Source: a bacterium (GTDB lineage Bacteria; Acidobacteriota; Thermoanaerobaculia; Thermoanaerobaculales; Sulfomarinibacteraceae). From it: a stretch of 52,972 bases of DNA. The position numbers were made by a program, and so were the translations under genes. Below are positions 18,035 through 25,516 of this stretch, piece after piece; position 1 is the stretch's first letter, and every line of letters begins with the position of its first letter. The stretch lies in NCBI GenBank assembly GCA_024229275.1, contig JAAESQ010000184.1:1-52972 (forward strand). The letters are read 5' to 3'. The notes beneath the pieces were generated by a model that ran no database searches, was not told the origin of the DNA, and saw only the letters and a list, made by a program, of their open reading frames with translations.

Positions 18035-18553
18035 ATGCTTGAGTGGATTCCAGCGTTCTTCGAGAAGGCGACCGCGTTCGTCCCTAGGATGATTAAGATC
18101 CCGCCGACTCATCGACTGGTGAAGTGGTCGCAGTGCGAGGAGGCAACACTACATGGCCCGGGACTGGTATGGTATTGGCCGCTGGTCACAGAGATCCTTG
18201 AGGTTGACGTCCGGTGGGTATCCACCATTACCTACGTCCAGTCGGTTACGATGCAAGACGGTACAGGGGTATCGGCCCGGGGCAAGCTCGTGTGGGCCCC
18301 CACCGACGTGCTGCACGCTGTTACAGAGAATGCCGACTACGAGGACCGGGTTTCCGAGACGCTGCTCTCATGCGTCGTAGAGACGCTCTCAACGTGCGAG
18401 AAGGATTCTCTCAGGCATGTCGTTGCCATGAACTTCGCACTGACCGTAACATGCCGAGAGGCACTAGAGCCACTGGGCATCGACGTTCAGTCTGCCTGCT
18501 TCACCGAGTTAGTAACTAGCCCTGCATTCAGGTTGATAAACGATGGCAGTTAG
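18035..18553 (+). CDS. SPFH/band 7-like protein
   Basis: The 172-aa product resembles the SPFH (stomatin/prohibitin) core. It has LHGPGLVWYWPLVTEILEVD near residues 38-57, then a strand pair TYVQSVTMQDGTGVSARGKL and a helix EDRVSETLLSCVVETL. In cellular members this domain follows a membrane anchor and oligomerises into membrane rings. Here no strong anchor is visible, only a moderately hydrophobic N-terminus. It starts 3 nt after the cysteine-rich gene with GGAG ahead. A phage SPFH protein at the end of the tail block could act at the membrane during entry, but that is a guess. Confidence 0.5.
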   Translation: MLEWIPAFFEKATAFVPRMIKIPPTHRLVKWSQCEEATLHGPGLVWYWPLVTEILEVDVRWVSTITYVQSVTMQDGTGVSARGKLVWAPTDVLHAVTENADYEDRVSETLLSCVVETLSTCEKDSLRHVVAMNFALTVTCREALEPLGIDVQSACFTELVTSPAFRLINDGS

Positions 18554-18704
18554 AAACAAGCGGGAGAAGTGCAAGACGTGCCGGAAGAAGAAGTTGGCGA
18601 CGCCGGGCGAGACCATTAAGAAAGGCGGGTATGCCCCTGTGAAACTCAGAGGCACCCCGAGTGGTCGTACCGCCATGATGAGATCACCAAGACGGCCTGC
18701 GTAG
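18543..18704 (+). CDS. Small basic protein with a CxxC pair
   Basis: A 53-aa open frame starts 11 nt before the stop of the SPFH-like gene. It is very basic at the start (KRxKCKTCRKKKL) and carries one C-x2-C. The overlap with the upstream stop is typical of this operon. It ends inside the 3' end of the convergent exonuclease gene. No family is recognised. It could be a DNA- or RNA-binding peptide, or chance coding at an operon end. Confidence 0.4.
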   Translation: MAVRNKREKCKTCRKKKLATPGETIKKGGYAPVKLRGTPSGRTAMMRSPRRPA

Positions 18705-19286
18705 CAACGCCTGATAGACCTTGGCAGTCGCCAGGGCATCGGCCAGGGCATCGTGGGCGTCGTCGAGCGTAATGCCTAGTACGTCGCAACAACGGCCCAG
18801 ACTGGCACCCGGGAACGGGATAGCCGTTCCGTTGTACGCACTCTTATCCATCATCCCGGCAATCAAGGCTTGCGTGTCACGCGTAGGGTATCCGAATATC
18901 TCGTTGTAGATATCGTGGCCCAGACACTGCTGAACAAACGGGATATCGAACTGGCTGTTGTGGCAGAGCGGGATCAACCGCTTGCCCGGGGCCAGATTCA
19001 ACTCTTGGAACCAGTCCCACAAGTGGTCGGCCATCTCATGCCGATCCGGATATGTCTGCAACGACTCCACCGTGATACCGTGGGTAGACACTGCCATAGG
19101 CTCCATTCGATCCGGGTACTCCGGTCGGATGTTGGTATAGAAGTGTGGGCCCGCGTTCAGGTTGCAGTCGAGCGTGACCATAGCCAGTTGGATCACCTCG
19201 TGACGGTACGGGTTCCTTCCCGTAGTCTCGACGTCCATCGCAGTGAGTACGTTGTCGTTCATTGTGATTAGTGACGCGAAACTCAT
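18684..19286 (-). CDS. DnaQ-like 3'-5' exonuclease (DEDDh)
   Basis: The true start is ATG at 19286, overlapping the upstream stop as ATGA; a longer frame upstream has no support. The 200-aa product has the DEDDh set: D18-x-E20 in AMDVETTGRN, D114 in CHNSQFDIPF, and H178/D183 in DDAHDALADALATA. It trims 3' ends of DNA or RNA and is often paired with phage polymerases. It is the last gene of a three-gene minus-strand unit that includes a dNTP hydrolase. A degenerate relative is found at 34091-34645. Confidence 0.85.
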   Translation of the reverse strand: MSFASLITMNDNVLTAMDVETTGRNPYRHEVIQLAMVTLDCNLNAGPHFYTNIRPEYPDRMEPMAVSTHGITVESLQTYPDRHEMADHLWDWFQELNLAPGKRLIPLCHNSQFDIPFVQQCLGHDIYNEIFGYPTRDTQALIAGMMDKSAYNGTAIPFPGASLGRCCDVLGITLDDAHDALADALATAKVYQALLRRPSW

Positions 19287-19975
19287 GAGTGGTACACCCT
19301 CACAATGTCGCCCGCATCTGTCTCCATATGTTGGAACCCATCTTCGTCGCGTACGTCGCACGAGGCTTGACCGTATGAAGTGGTTGACGACCTGAAAATG
19401 TCGTTCCCGTACCGGACAGGCCACCCGGTATGAGTATACCAATCGCAGATGACATATTCTTTACCGTCCGCTAGCTCCACGCGTTTGCCGACGTCTTCCG
19501 CTGTGATGAGGTACGACCCACCGCCAGCGACGGTATCCGACCACTTCTCTAGCTCACTCTCGGGCTCACTCTCGGGCTCACTCTCGGAATCACTCGTAGC
19601 CGGGTCAGGGTACTTCTCAGTCACGGCAGCAAGCTGCTCCATGACGGCAGAGATGTTGAGGTTCTGCTCAACCAAGCGGTCGTCCTGATTGGTACCGTGG
19701 ATTTGAGCGTCTCGGATCACCAGCAATCCGGCGATAGCCTTAGAGATGTGGTGAACGCCCGACTCCGGGTCAATGTCTTCGCCAGCAATGAACTGCATCA
19801 GGTGGCGGATAGCTGCATCCGCGTAGATGGTATCGCTGACCTTCTCGTTCCGCCAATTCCACGCACCGTACTTGCGGCGTCCTTCGTAGATAGCCGCGAC
19901 CGCCTCAAAGAGTGGTGCGAAGGGTAGGATGGATAGGTTGGGCTTAGCTGCCCCGGCTCTGTCTTTAGGATTCAT
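19283..19975 (-). CDS. dATP/dGTP diphosphohydrolase-like protein (DUF5664, MazG-like)
   Basis: Start chosen at ATG 19975, 7 nt after AGGGAG. Residues 1-95 match the DUF5664 / dATP-dGTP diphosphohydrolase N-terminal domain: NPKDRAGAAKPNLSILPFAP, YEGRRKYGAWNWR, DAAIRHLMQFIAGEDIDPES and HHISKAIAGLL. This all-alpha MazG-like fold hydrolyses dNTPs. The family includes MazZ of phages with 2-aminoadenine DNA, but many other phages carry it. A Ser-Glu-Pro repeat (SESEPESEPESE near 128-140) links it to a C-terminal domain of about 85 residues with ITAEDVGKRVELADGKEYVI, of unknown role. It overlaps both neighbours by 4 nt. Confidence 0.7.
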   Translation of the reverse strand: MNPKDRAGAAKPNLSILPFAPLFEAVAAIYEGRRKYGAWNWRNEKVSDTIYADAAIRHLMQFIAGEDIDPESGVHHISKAIAGLLVIRDAQIHGTNQDDRLVEQNLNISAVMEQLAAVTEKYPDPATSDSESEPESEPESELEKWSDTVAGGGSYLITAEDVGKRVELADGKEYVICDWYTHTGWPVRYGNDIFRSSTTSYGQASCDVRDEDGFQHMETDAGDIVRVYHS

Positions 19976-20127
19976 ACTAAGGCTCCCTCGAAACGGCAAA
20001 TGTCTGCGAATGCCCCGCCGGTTCTGGCTACGAGGTCTCTGAGATAGTCTTCGCTTGGATGTTCGTCTGTTGTCTCGACGTGAATAACGGTTAGGTCGAG
20101 CATCATGACTTGTACTAGATATCGCAC
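19972..20127 (-). CDS. 51-aa protein, first gene of the minus-strand unit
   Basis: A short gene starting at GTG 20127 (MRYLVQVMML), 9 nt after GGAGGAT; ATGs seven and eight codons later are alternatives. It ends TGA overlapping the next start as ATGA. The sequence reads LDLTVIHVETTDEHPSEDYL then RDLVARTGGAFADIC, a strand-helix-strand plan. A promoter lies just upstream (20181-20208) and the overlap with the hydrolase gene argues that it is translated. No family recognised. Confidence 0.65.
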   Translation of the reverse strand: MRYLVQVMMLDLTVIHVETTDEHPSEDYLRDLVARTGGAFADICRFEGALV

Positions 20128-20180
20128 TGTTTAGATCCTCCGGTGGTTAAATGAAAAACTCGTAAGTGGTGAACTAATAA

Positions 20181-20208
20181 AGTATACACCATTTACGAGT
20201 CGAAGCAA
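20181..20208 (-). promoter_or_regulatory. Promoter of the exonuclease/hydrolase unit
   Basis: On the minus strand, TTGCTT (20208-20203), 16-bp spacer, TATACT (20186-20181), followed by TTATTAGTTC. The sequence after the -10 is like the TTTAATAGTT seen at several plus-strand promoters of this phage. Confidence 0.75.
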
Positions 20209-20227
20209 ACGAATTCTCTATAAAAGA

Positions 20228-22786
20228 TTAGAATCTTCCCGCCGAGTTGACAGTCAGTTCGGCACGCTCTTTAGCCTTGGCGTCGAAGGTCATGTTGAGA
20301 ATATACATCTTGCCGTTCCGCTGTCCCAGGAGGAAGCGATCGGATCGGGTGGATACCTCGTTCATGACAGTAAAGCTGGGCTCCGCAGTGGTGCCGCGTT
20401 CCTTGCAGTAGCACTGAAATTCACTGTAGAACGCCTCTACTTCGATCTTGCTGCCGTCGCACTTGAAGACTCGCTCAGTGGTGAAACCCATCACCTGTGA
20501 CATAGCCTGCCGCTCCATACGGTTCTTTGTCGCCGTTGCGATTGCAGGGATGCGTAGTCGGCTGTTCGGTGGAGGCACCGTCGTATTGAGCAACGTCCGA
20601 AGGAACCGAGGTGCCTCCTGTAGCAAGTGATCCTCCAAGATAGCCTTTGGCACTGGGTTGGATAGTGCGGGGACTTCCAACGCAATGATACGAGTGTCAC
20701 CATCCTCTAGGGGGAGGTGGCCGCTACTGTTAGCCATCTGAACGAAGTGGAGATAGTTCTGGGTCTGGTACGGGGTCTGATACTTCTCAACGATAATCAG
20801 GTCTCGACCGGTCACCCATTCCTTGATCTTCTCGTACGCATTGAATTTCTTGTCGGCTAGGTCACGCTCCTCGACGTAGACCAAGAAGCTGCCAGCCAGT
20901 TCGGCATTGAATCCGCTGGTCAGAGCCGAGTTGGCGGACGTCACGCCGTGAGTGAACAGGAAACGACTGCACTCGTGGAATACTGACTTGCCACTGTTCT
21001 GAGGACCGACGAGGAACAGGTAGGGCAGTGGCTGGTCCGGATAGTGGATCAAGCAGGCGAGCCACGTACGAAGGAAGTCGGCACCCGATTGGATACCAGC
21101 CTTGCGGCACCAGTCGTCTGCCAATACGGCTTCGTTAAGGTCTTTGCCGATGTGGTCGAGGATCATGTCGAAGTGAGGATGGTCACCACCGGACTCGGAG
21201 GGCTCCACCTTCAACTGAGGGGCATTGAAGTTCCACCGTCGCTCGCCAGGGTACTCTTCCTCGAACGGGATCTGAACCATGTTCCAGGGATTCTGCATCA
21301 TAAGCTGATGAGCTTGGTCGGCAAACTCACCGAACAGGCCGTTGACTACGCAAGCAAGTTCGCCGTATGACTTGTGCATGAGCCACTTGCCCGACTCTAG
21401 CTTGTGGTACCATCCACGTGGGGAGCCGTCTTGGATAACGAACCGGATGTGGTCGTCTGCCTTGCTCAACACGTTGGACGCGAAGTTACCGGGGTCGTCG
21501 GCTTCGATCGTGATCTTGAAGGTCTTACCAGCCTTGGTCCAGCCGTCAGCACCTTTCTTACTGTGGAATTCAGTTCCGCCGTCGATGAGGACGGCCCAGA
21601 CGTCATCCGGTACATCGACGGCCAAAGGCTTTCCCAAGGCACTTGCGATTTCCTTTGCTTGGTCTGGGGTTATCTCGTACTTACCTGCCCGTCGCCCGCT
21701 AGAAGCATTGGACACAACTTCCTGATAGCTGACCGACTCATTGAGGGTGCAGTAGTTACGGCTGTTGCGGTACTCCCAGTTGGGCTCCTGCTGACCGTTC
21801 CCGAACCGTACGACTCGGAAGGCTCCGTTGTTCAGGGGTGCGAGGAAGCAGTTAGCCGTCATCGGATCGTCGCCGTTTGAGTTGGTGACGAAGCTGCCCT
21901 TGACTTCCAGGCCCTGCGAGATCGCGTCTGCGATGGCCCGAGTGTGGGTATGGACAAGGTTCATGTCAGATCTGACATTAAAGTAGAATGGCTGGGACGA
22001 GATAGCCTCGATGATCCGCTTGTGATCGTCGTCGAAGTCAACCGTCTCAAAGTCTACCTGCCCCTTGCCGCGTACCGATGGGGATGGCAGGTTGATAGCC
22101 GCAAGGCGTGAGGCATCCAAGTAGGTACCTTCCTTGACAACATCGAAGCCGGGGTGATCGGCTGGCGATGACTTCGCCCAGATCCAGAACACCGAGCCGA
22201 CACAATCCACGTGGGACTTGAGGTTGTAGTCGATGTCTTGCGAGATCAACTCTAGAGTCTTCCGGGCCACGATGGTATGCTCGTGATGGTTGTTCGACTC
22301 TGGCAGTGATGCCGGATCGAAGAACACGTACACGTGGATGCCTTCGCCACCGGTTGACTTCACGATGGTAACGTAGTCCAAGTCCTTCAACTTCGAGATG
22401 ATCTCGGCGATGTCTTGGGAGTTGTTGGTAGTAGTCGAGTCAGCGTGACCGACTTCCGAGTCGATATCGATGCCGACTGCGATTGATTTCTTGCCTACGT
22501 AGTCCCACCAAGTCGTACCGAGACGCTCCACGCGGGCGGCTGGGGAGAATGAGATCGTCGGGTCACGGTAGTTAGGGTCGGTACCCGCCTGATACGGCCA
22601 GCGAAGGTTTCCCCAGGTCTCTTGGGTATTAGGGTCTACGAACTTACCTGTGTCCTCGTCACGCTCACCATCGGTGGACGTCATGACCTGTGTCTCCAAG
22701 TCAGTCGAGTACCTGCTCAAGAGGAACCGAGAGTCCCCCTCACGGTTGTTCAGGAAGTTCTGGATTGCCTCTCGGGTCTTAGTCAT
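20228..22786 (-). CDS. Primase-polymerase / SF3 helicase
   Basis: An 852-aa two-part replication enzyme. The N-terminal part has archaeo-eukaryotic primase features: D107-x-D109 in AVGIDIDSE and H151 in STGGEGIHVYVFFD. The C-terminal part carries a D5/SF3-type helicase: Walker A GPQNSGKS near residue 590, then FLVYVEERDL as Walker B, and sensor-like QMANSSGHLPLEDGDTR. It would prime and unwind at the phage origin. It has its own promoter upstream and ends 20 nt before the promoter of the next minus-strand unit. The enzyme class is secure; the assignment of the third primase acid is not. Confidence 0.85.
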   Translation of the reverse strand: MTKTREAIQNFLNNREGDSRFLLSRYSTDLETQVMTSTDGERDEDTGKFVDPNTQETWGNLRWPYQAGTDPNYRDPTISFSPAARVERLGTTWWDYVGKKSIAVGIDIDSEVGHADSTTTNNSQDIAEIISKLKDLDYVTIVKSTGGEGIHVYVFFDPASLPESNNHHEHTIVARKTLELISQDIDYNLKSHVDCVGSVFWIWAKSSPADHPGFDVVKEGTYLDASRLAAINLPSPSVRGKGQVDFETVDFDDDHKRIIEAISSQPFYFNVRSDMNLVHTHTRAIADAISQGLEVKGSFVTNSNGDDPMTANCFLAPLNNGAFRVVRFGNGQQEPNWEYRNSRNYCTLNESVSYQEVVSNASSGRRAGKYEITPDQAKEIASALGKPLAVDVPDDVWAVLIDGGTEFHSKKGADGWTKAGKTFKITIEADDPGNFASNVLSKADDHIRFVIQDGSPRGWYHKLESGKWLMHKSYGELACVVNGLFGEFADQAHQLMMQNPWNMVQIPFEEEYPGERRWNFNAPQLKVEPSESGGDHPHFDMILDHIGKDLNEAVLADDWCRKAGIQSGADFLRTWLACLIHYPDQPLPYLFLVGPQNSGKSVFHECSRFLFTHGVTSANSALTSGFNAELAGSFLVYVEERDLADKKFNAYEKIKEWVTGRDLIIVEKYQTPYQTQNYLHFVQMANSSGHLPLEDGDTRIIALEVPALSNPVPKAILEDHLLQEAPRFLRTLLNTTVPPPNSRLRIPAIATATKNRMERQAMSQVMGFTTERVFKCDGSKIEVEAFYSEFQCYCKERGTTAEPSFTVMNEVSTRSDRFLLGQRNGKMYILNMTFDAKAKERAELTVNSAGRF

Positions 22787-22829
22787 AGTCTCACTTCGGC
22801 AGGTGGTTTGAATCGTTTGCTTACACTCA

Positions 22830-22857
22830 ACTATAACCTGATTCTGGGCCGACGCAA
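22830..22857 (-). promoter_or_regulatory. Promoter of the primase-helicase gene
   Basis: Minus strand: TTGCGT (22857-22852), 16-bp spacer, TATAGT (22835-22830), then TGAGTG. The gene start lies 44 nt downstream. Confidence 0.75.
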
Positions 22858-23167
22858 GTTATTTCTTTTGGCACGGCGTTTGCACAGTGTGAATCAGGGG
22901 TGCTTACCCTACCAGTGGAGGGGGTGAGCCGAGAGTAAATCCTAGTTGGGGTATACGTGTTTTGCAGGGTCAAACGCGTTTCGAGGGGTGAATTTCGGAA
23001 AGAACCCTCCTATGTATTTTTATTTCTCTATCTAACGCTTTCAAGAAAAAAGGAAAAAAGAGTAAATAACCTAAAGGGTTGTTCTGCGGAAACAGGCCCG
23101 GAAACGCTTTTCACCCTGTAATTTACGAGAAAGTCCAAATAGGATTTACTTCGCGTACAAGTTAGTT
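22858..23167 (+). other. AT-rich divergent region, possible replication origin
   Basis: This stretch lies between the minus-strand primase unit and the plus-strand ParB-like gene. It holds no convincing gene. From about 22990 to 23060 it is strongly AT-rich, with A-tracts (CAAGAAAAAAGGAAAAAAGAG) and T-tracts, unlike the rest of the phage. Divergent transcription, a primase-helicase on one side and a ParB-like protein on the other fit an origin. I see no clear iteron set by eye; GAAACGC and AAACGCG words occur a few times. Confidence 0.4.
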
Positions 23168-23890
23168 ATGATGAGACTCATAAAAGATTTAATCCCACCC
23201 GACGTTATTGTACGTCCGGTTGATATGAACGGCATTGACTTTGAGTTGCTATGCGACTCGATTACTAAGAAAGGTCTGCTCGTACCTATCACTGTGTGTG
23301 GCGACAAGATCGCAGACGGCTACCGTCGTTGGTTAGCGTGCAAGAGTCTCGGTTGGAAAGAGATCCCCGTTCATGAGGTAGAAGGCGATGCCACCGAGGT
23401 ACGAATCATCACGCAGACGCGAGAGACGCCGTTTAATAGAGATGAGAAGCGAGCGTTTCTGGGAACCTACCTGTCCCAAAACAGGGAAGCGACTGCCGCC
23501 CAAGTCGCACACACCTACCAGTGGAATCTCGCCGAAGTGGAATCCCTCGCAGGATTGGAATACGTCATCGGACCCTTCGTCCAAGCATACCGCTCCGGAG
23601 ATATCACGCTTGCAACCCTCTGGCAACTCTCTCGATGCCGAGACGGTACCCAGCTTGAGCTTCTGGAATCGGACGGCGACCTATATGAAGAGGCTAGTGC
23701 GGTACATCGTGAATGTCGTGCGGCAAGACGGCGGCAGATGGTAACGCGTCCCCGCATACGAGGGTACTCGGCGATTCGGAAGGAACTAGAGAATCCGGCG
23801 GAAGCGGGACTGGCACTCATTAAGAGCGACGCCAAGACCCCGCTGGACGGTTGGCTGGCATGTCTTCGGTGGATTGTAGCCACAGACTAG
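23168..23890 (+). CDS. ParB-like protein 1
   Basis: The 240-aa product has the ParB/sulfiredoxin N-terminal fold: FELLCDSITKKGLLVPITV, then KIADGYRRWLACKSLGWKEIPVHEV (box with GxRR-type GYRRWLA). The middle (ATAAQVAHTYQWNLAEVESL) looks like a helix-turn-helix. Phage ParB-like proteins act in DNA binding, nuclease or regulatory roles; a partition partner ParA is not visible. The gene lies next to the AT-rich region, so it may bind there. A second member of the family is at 28640-29263. Confidence 0.7.
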   Translation: MMRLIKDLIPPDVIVRPVDMNGIDFELLCDSITKKGLLVPITVCGDKIADGYRRWLACKSLGWKEIPVHEVEGDATEVRIITQTRETPFNRDEKRAFLGTYLSQNREATAAQVAHTYQWNLAEVESLAGLEYVIGPFVQAYRSGDITLATLWQLSRCRDGTQLELLESDGDLYEEASAVHRECRAARRRQMVTRPRIRGYSAIRKELENPAEAGLALIKSDAKTPLDGWLACLRWIVATD

Positions 23891-23899
23891 AGATTTTAG

Positions 23900-23927
23900 T
23901 TGACTCTCCCCCTGAGTAGGGTATACT
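23900..23927 (+). promoter_or_regulatory. Promoter of the small secreted-protein gene
   Basis: TTGACT, 16-bp spacer, TATACT, then TTATATAG. The upstream GATTTTAG recurs before the promoter-like site at 45249. The spacer carries CCC/GGG arms. Confidence 0.8.
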
Positions 23928-23967
23928 TTATATAGTCGAACATCACTCACATCTAACAAGGATTACT

Positions 23968-24249
23968 ATGCGTTTTCTAGCTCTCACATTCGCACTCTTA
24001 GCGGCACCGACCTTCGCCGCAGACGTCAGCCAGAACACTCTGGCCGATATGGGACTGGGCAACTTGCAACCGATCGCAAAGGCAGAGGCCAGCGAGATCC
24101 AAGGCAAGGGCACCGTGTTCTTTGGTCGCACATGGGTACGGTCATCCAGTCGCGTGTTCAGTGGTTCCTACCGAACCTCAACCCGCCTGACGAAGTATTC
24201 GTTCAGCGGTAGCGGCGTCTACGCTTGGGGGTATTCAGCGACACGATAG
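23968..24249 (+). CDS. Small secreted protein with a planctomycete-like start
   Basis: The 93-aa product opens with a signal peptide, MRFLALTFALLAAPTFA, with cleavage likely after TFA. The mature start, DVSQNTLADMGLGNLQPIAK...EIQGKG, follows a pattern I associate with many short exported planctomycete proteins (S..TLA.LGL..MQ...D.....RGKG). The remainder is rich in serine, arginine and aromatic residues. It is single-cistron, with its own strong promoter, and followed by tRNA-Asp. A host-derived or host-mimicking exported protein is likely; its function is unknown. Confidence 0.65.
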   Translation: MRFLALTFALLAAPTFAADVSQNTLADMGLGNLQPIAKAEASEIQGKGTVFFGRTWVRSSSRVFSGSYRTSTRLTKYSFSGSGVYAWGYSATR

Positions 24250-24255
24250 CTTACC

Positions 24256-24330
24256 GGCGTGGTAGCAGAATTGGTTTAACGCACTGCCCTGTCACGGCAG
24301 AGATTGCGGGTTCGAGTCCCGTCCACGTCG
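24256..24330 (+). tRNA. tRNA-Asp (GTC)
   Basis: Acceptor arm GGCGTGG/CCACGTC, anticodon arm CTGCC-CTGTCAC-GGCAG with anticodon GTC at 24291-24293, T arm GCGGG-TTCGAGT-CCCGT. The discriminator base is G and no CCA is encoded. Its anticodon stem is identical to that of the tRNA-Glu at 40945-41016. Confidence 0.85.
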
Positions 24331-24358
24331 CTCTCTCAGAAAGTTTTTCAGTTTTTAG

Positions 24359-24386
24359 TTGACTTCACCTCTAGGCAGTGTATACT
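24359..24386 (+). promoter_or_regulatory. Promoter downstream of tRNA-Asp
   Basis: TTGACT, 16-bp spacer, TATACT, then TTAATAGTTAAGCAAC, the conserved start region shared with promoters at 39198, 40248, 41758 and 42802. Confidence 0.8.
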
Positions 24387-24451
24387 TTAATAGTTAAGCA
24401 ACTTCGCCTAACAAAGTAGCCACTTCCTAACACATCAGGAACCTTCACATT

Positions 24452-25138
24452 ATGTCGAACGAACTATCCGCATTCAACAGCGTCCCAGTCTCAGCAGCCG
24501 CACTCTCAACCGAGCAGGCAGCACCGCGACGCAAGTTCCCCGCTCGCCTACAATTGGTGTCCAAGGGACGGTTGGTAGACAGCGGTAAGGTCCGCCCGGG
24601 CGGCTTCGCAGTCATCAACGGTGACGAGATTCTCGACATCGGTAACAACGTGGACGTCATTCCACTCGCAGTACTCGACAAAGCTCTCGACGTCGGTCAG
24701 GGCAGCGGCGAAGTCCGAGTCGCATTCGGTGCGAACAACGAACTGTTCAAGGAAATCAAGGCAGCATCGGCCACCGTCAACAGCGGTTGCATGTACGGCC
24801 CAGTCTTCCTCGTGTTCGAGCGATACACTGCATCCTTCGTCGAGCTATTCTTCAACAACAAGTCGGGCCGTATGGAAGCCGACAAGTTGAAGGCTCACTG
24901 CCCGGTCAACTCGACCGACGCAGAGGCACTCGGCATCGAGGCTCGTCCTGCACGTGCGGCTAACATCGCATCGAAGTACATCGAGAAAGAGCGTTTCTCA
25001 TGGTTCGCTCCTGAGATCACTACCGCCGAGGGAGTCACGTTCGATCGGACCCCGACCGCAGAGGAGTTGTTGGAGACAGTTAATACATTCTTGGCACAAG
25101 GTGCTGAGGCACCGGCCTCCGAAGGCCGAGATCGATAG
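24452..25138 (+). CDS. Unknown early protein, possible DNA-binding accessory
   Basis: The 228-aa product has no motif I can name. It begins with a flexible alanine/serine-rich stretch. Next is a beta-rich block (FPARLQLVSKGRLVDSGKVR, GEVRVAFGANNELFKEI, YGPVFLVFERYTASFVELFF) and a flexible tail ending in EAPASEGRDR. A compact beta domain with an acidic tail, own strong promoter and terminator, placed next to the helicase gene, is what a phage single-strand DNA-binding protein often looks like. That is only an inference from form and position. Confidence 0.45.
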   Translation: MSNELSAFNSVPVSAAALSTEQAAPRRKFPARLQLVSKGRLVDSGKVRPGGFAVINGDEILDIGNNVDVIPLAVLDKALDVGQGSGEVRVAFGANNELFKEIKAASATVNSGCMYGPVFLVFERYTASFVELFFNNKSGRMEADKLKAHCPVNSTDAEALGIEARPARAANIASKYIEKERFSWFAPEITTAEGVTFDRTPTAEELLETVNTFLAQGAEAPASEGRDR

Positions 25139-25168
25139 GTGGTTGTGGTGGCTATCGAGGCAGCGGCT

Positions 25169-25182
25169 CGCCCTTCGGGGCG
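25169..25182 (+). other. UUCG tetraloop hairpin
   Basis: CGCCC-TTCG-GGGCG in the 3' untranslated region after the gene ending at 25138. Very stable, no T-run of its own; it precedes the terminator at 25228. Confidence 0.5.
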
Positions 25183-25227
25183 GGTCGAACCTCTCATCCC
25201 AGCCGAAAAGCAATGGCAAATGCAAAC

Positions 25228-25264
25228 AGCCGAGTGGTCCCTTCCGGGCCGCTTCGGCTTTTTT
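25228..25264 (+). terminator. Intrinsic terminator
   Basis: AGCCGA (25228-25233) pairs with TCGGCT (25254-25259) around an inner GGTCC/GGGCC hairpin, followed by TTTTTT. It ends the transcript of the gene at 24452. Because it lies inside the long open frame that starts at 25139, it argues for a later start of the next gene. Confidence 0.8.
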
Positions 25265-25516
25265 GTGTTCCGGGTCACGTGCGACTGGGACATAACAGAC
25301 TACCTCCCCGGCCTAGACTGGTATCGGGACGAAGATGATTATTATGTAGCGGGAACAGTTGACAAGTTCGACTTGGCGTGCTACTCTTTACTACGTACCG
25401 AGTCGCCCAACGACGTCTGCGACCTGTACCGATACATTCATACCAAACTGTCCGACTTTAACTATGCCCTACGCGGCGAGAAGTGGACCCAACCCGGAGG
25501 CTATGTACTCAAGTGA
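25265..25516 (+). CDS. Small unknown protein upstream of the helicase
   Basis: The frame is open from 25139, but that part spans a hairpin and a terminator, so I place the start at GTG 25265 or later. The product (about 83 aa) reads DWDITDYLPGLDWYRDEDDY, then DKFDLACYSLLRTESP and a closing KWTQPGGYVLK. No family recognised. A good promoter (TTGACA-17-TACTCT) lies inside it and probably serves the helicase. The lack of a ribosome binding site at 25265 makes the gene uncertain. Confidence 0.4.
   Translation: MFRVTCDWDITDYLPGLDWYRDEDDYYVAGTVDKFDLACYSLLRTESPNDVCDLYRYIHTKLSDFNYALRGEKWTQPGGYVLK
25359..25387 (+). promoter_or_regulatory. Probable promoter of the helicase gene
   Basis: TTGACA, 17-bp spacer, TACTCT, located about 130 nt before the helicase start. 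Unlike the other promoters here it has a 17-bp spacer and a perfect -35, so it may belong to a different class or be chance. Confidence 0.45.

Noticed and set aside
19283-19975. Firm claim of a 2-aminoadenine genome
   Set aside because: No PurZ in the window, and the hydrolase family is also common in phages with normal DNA.
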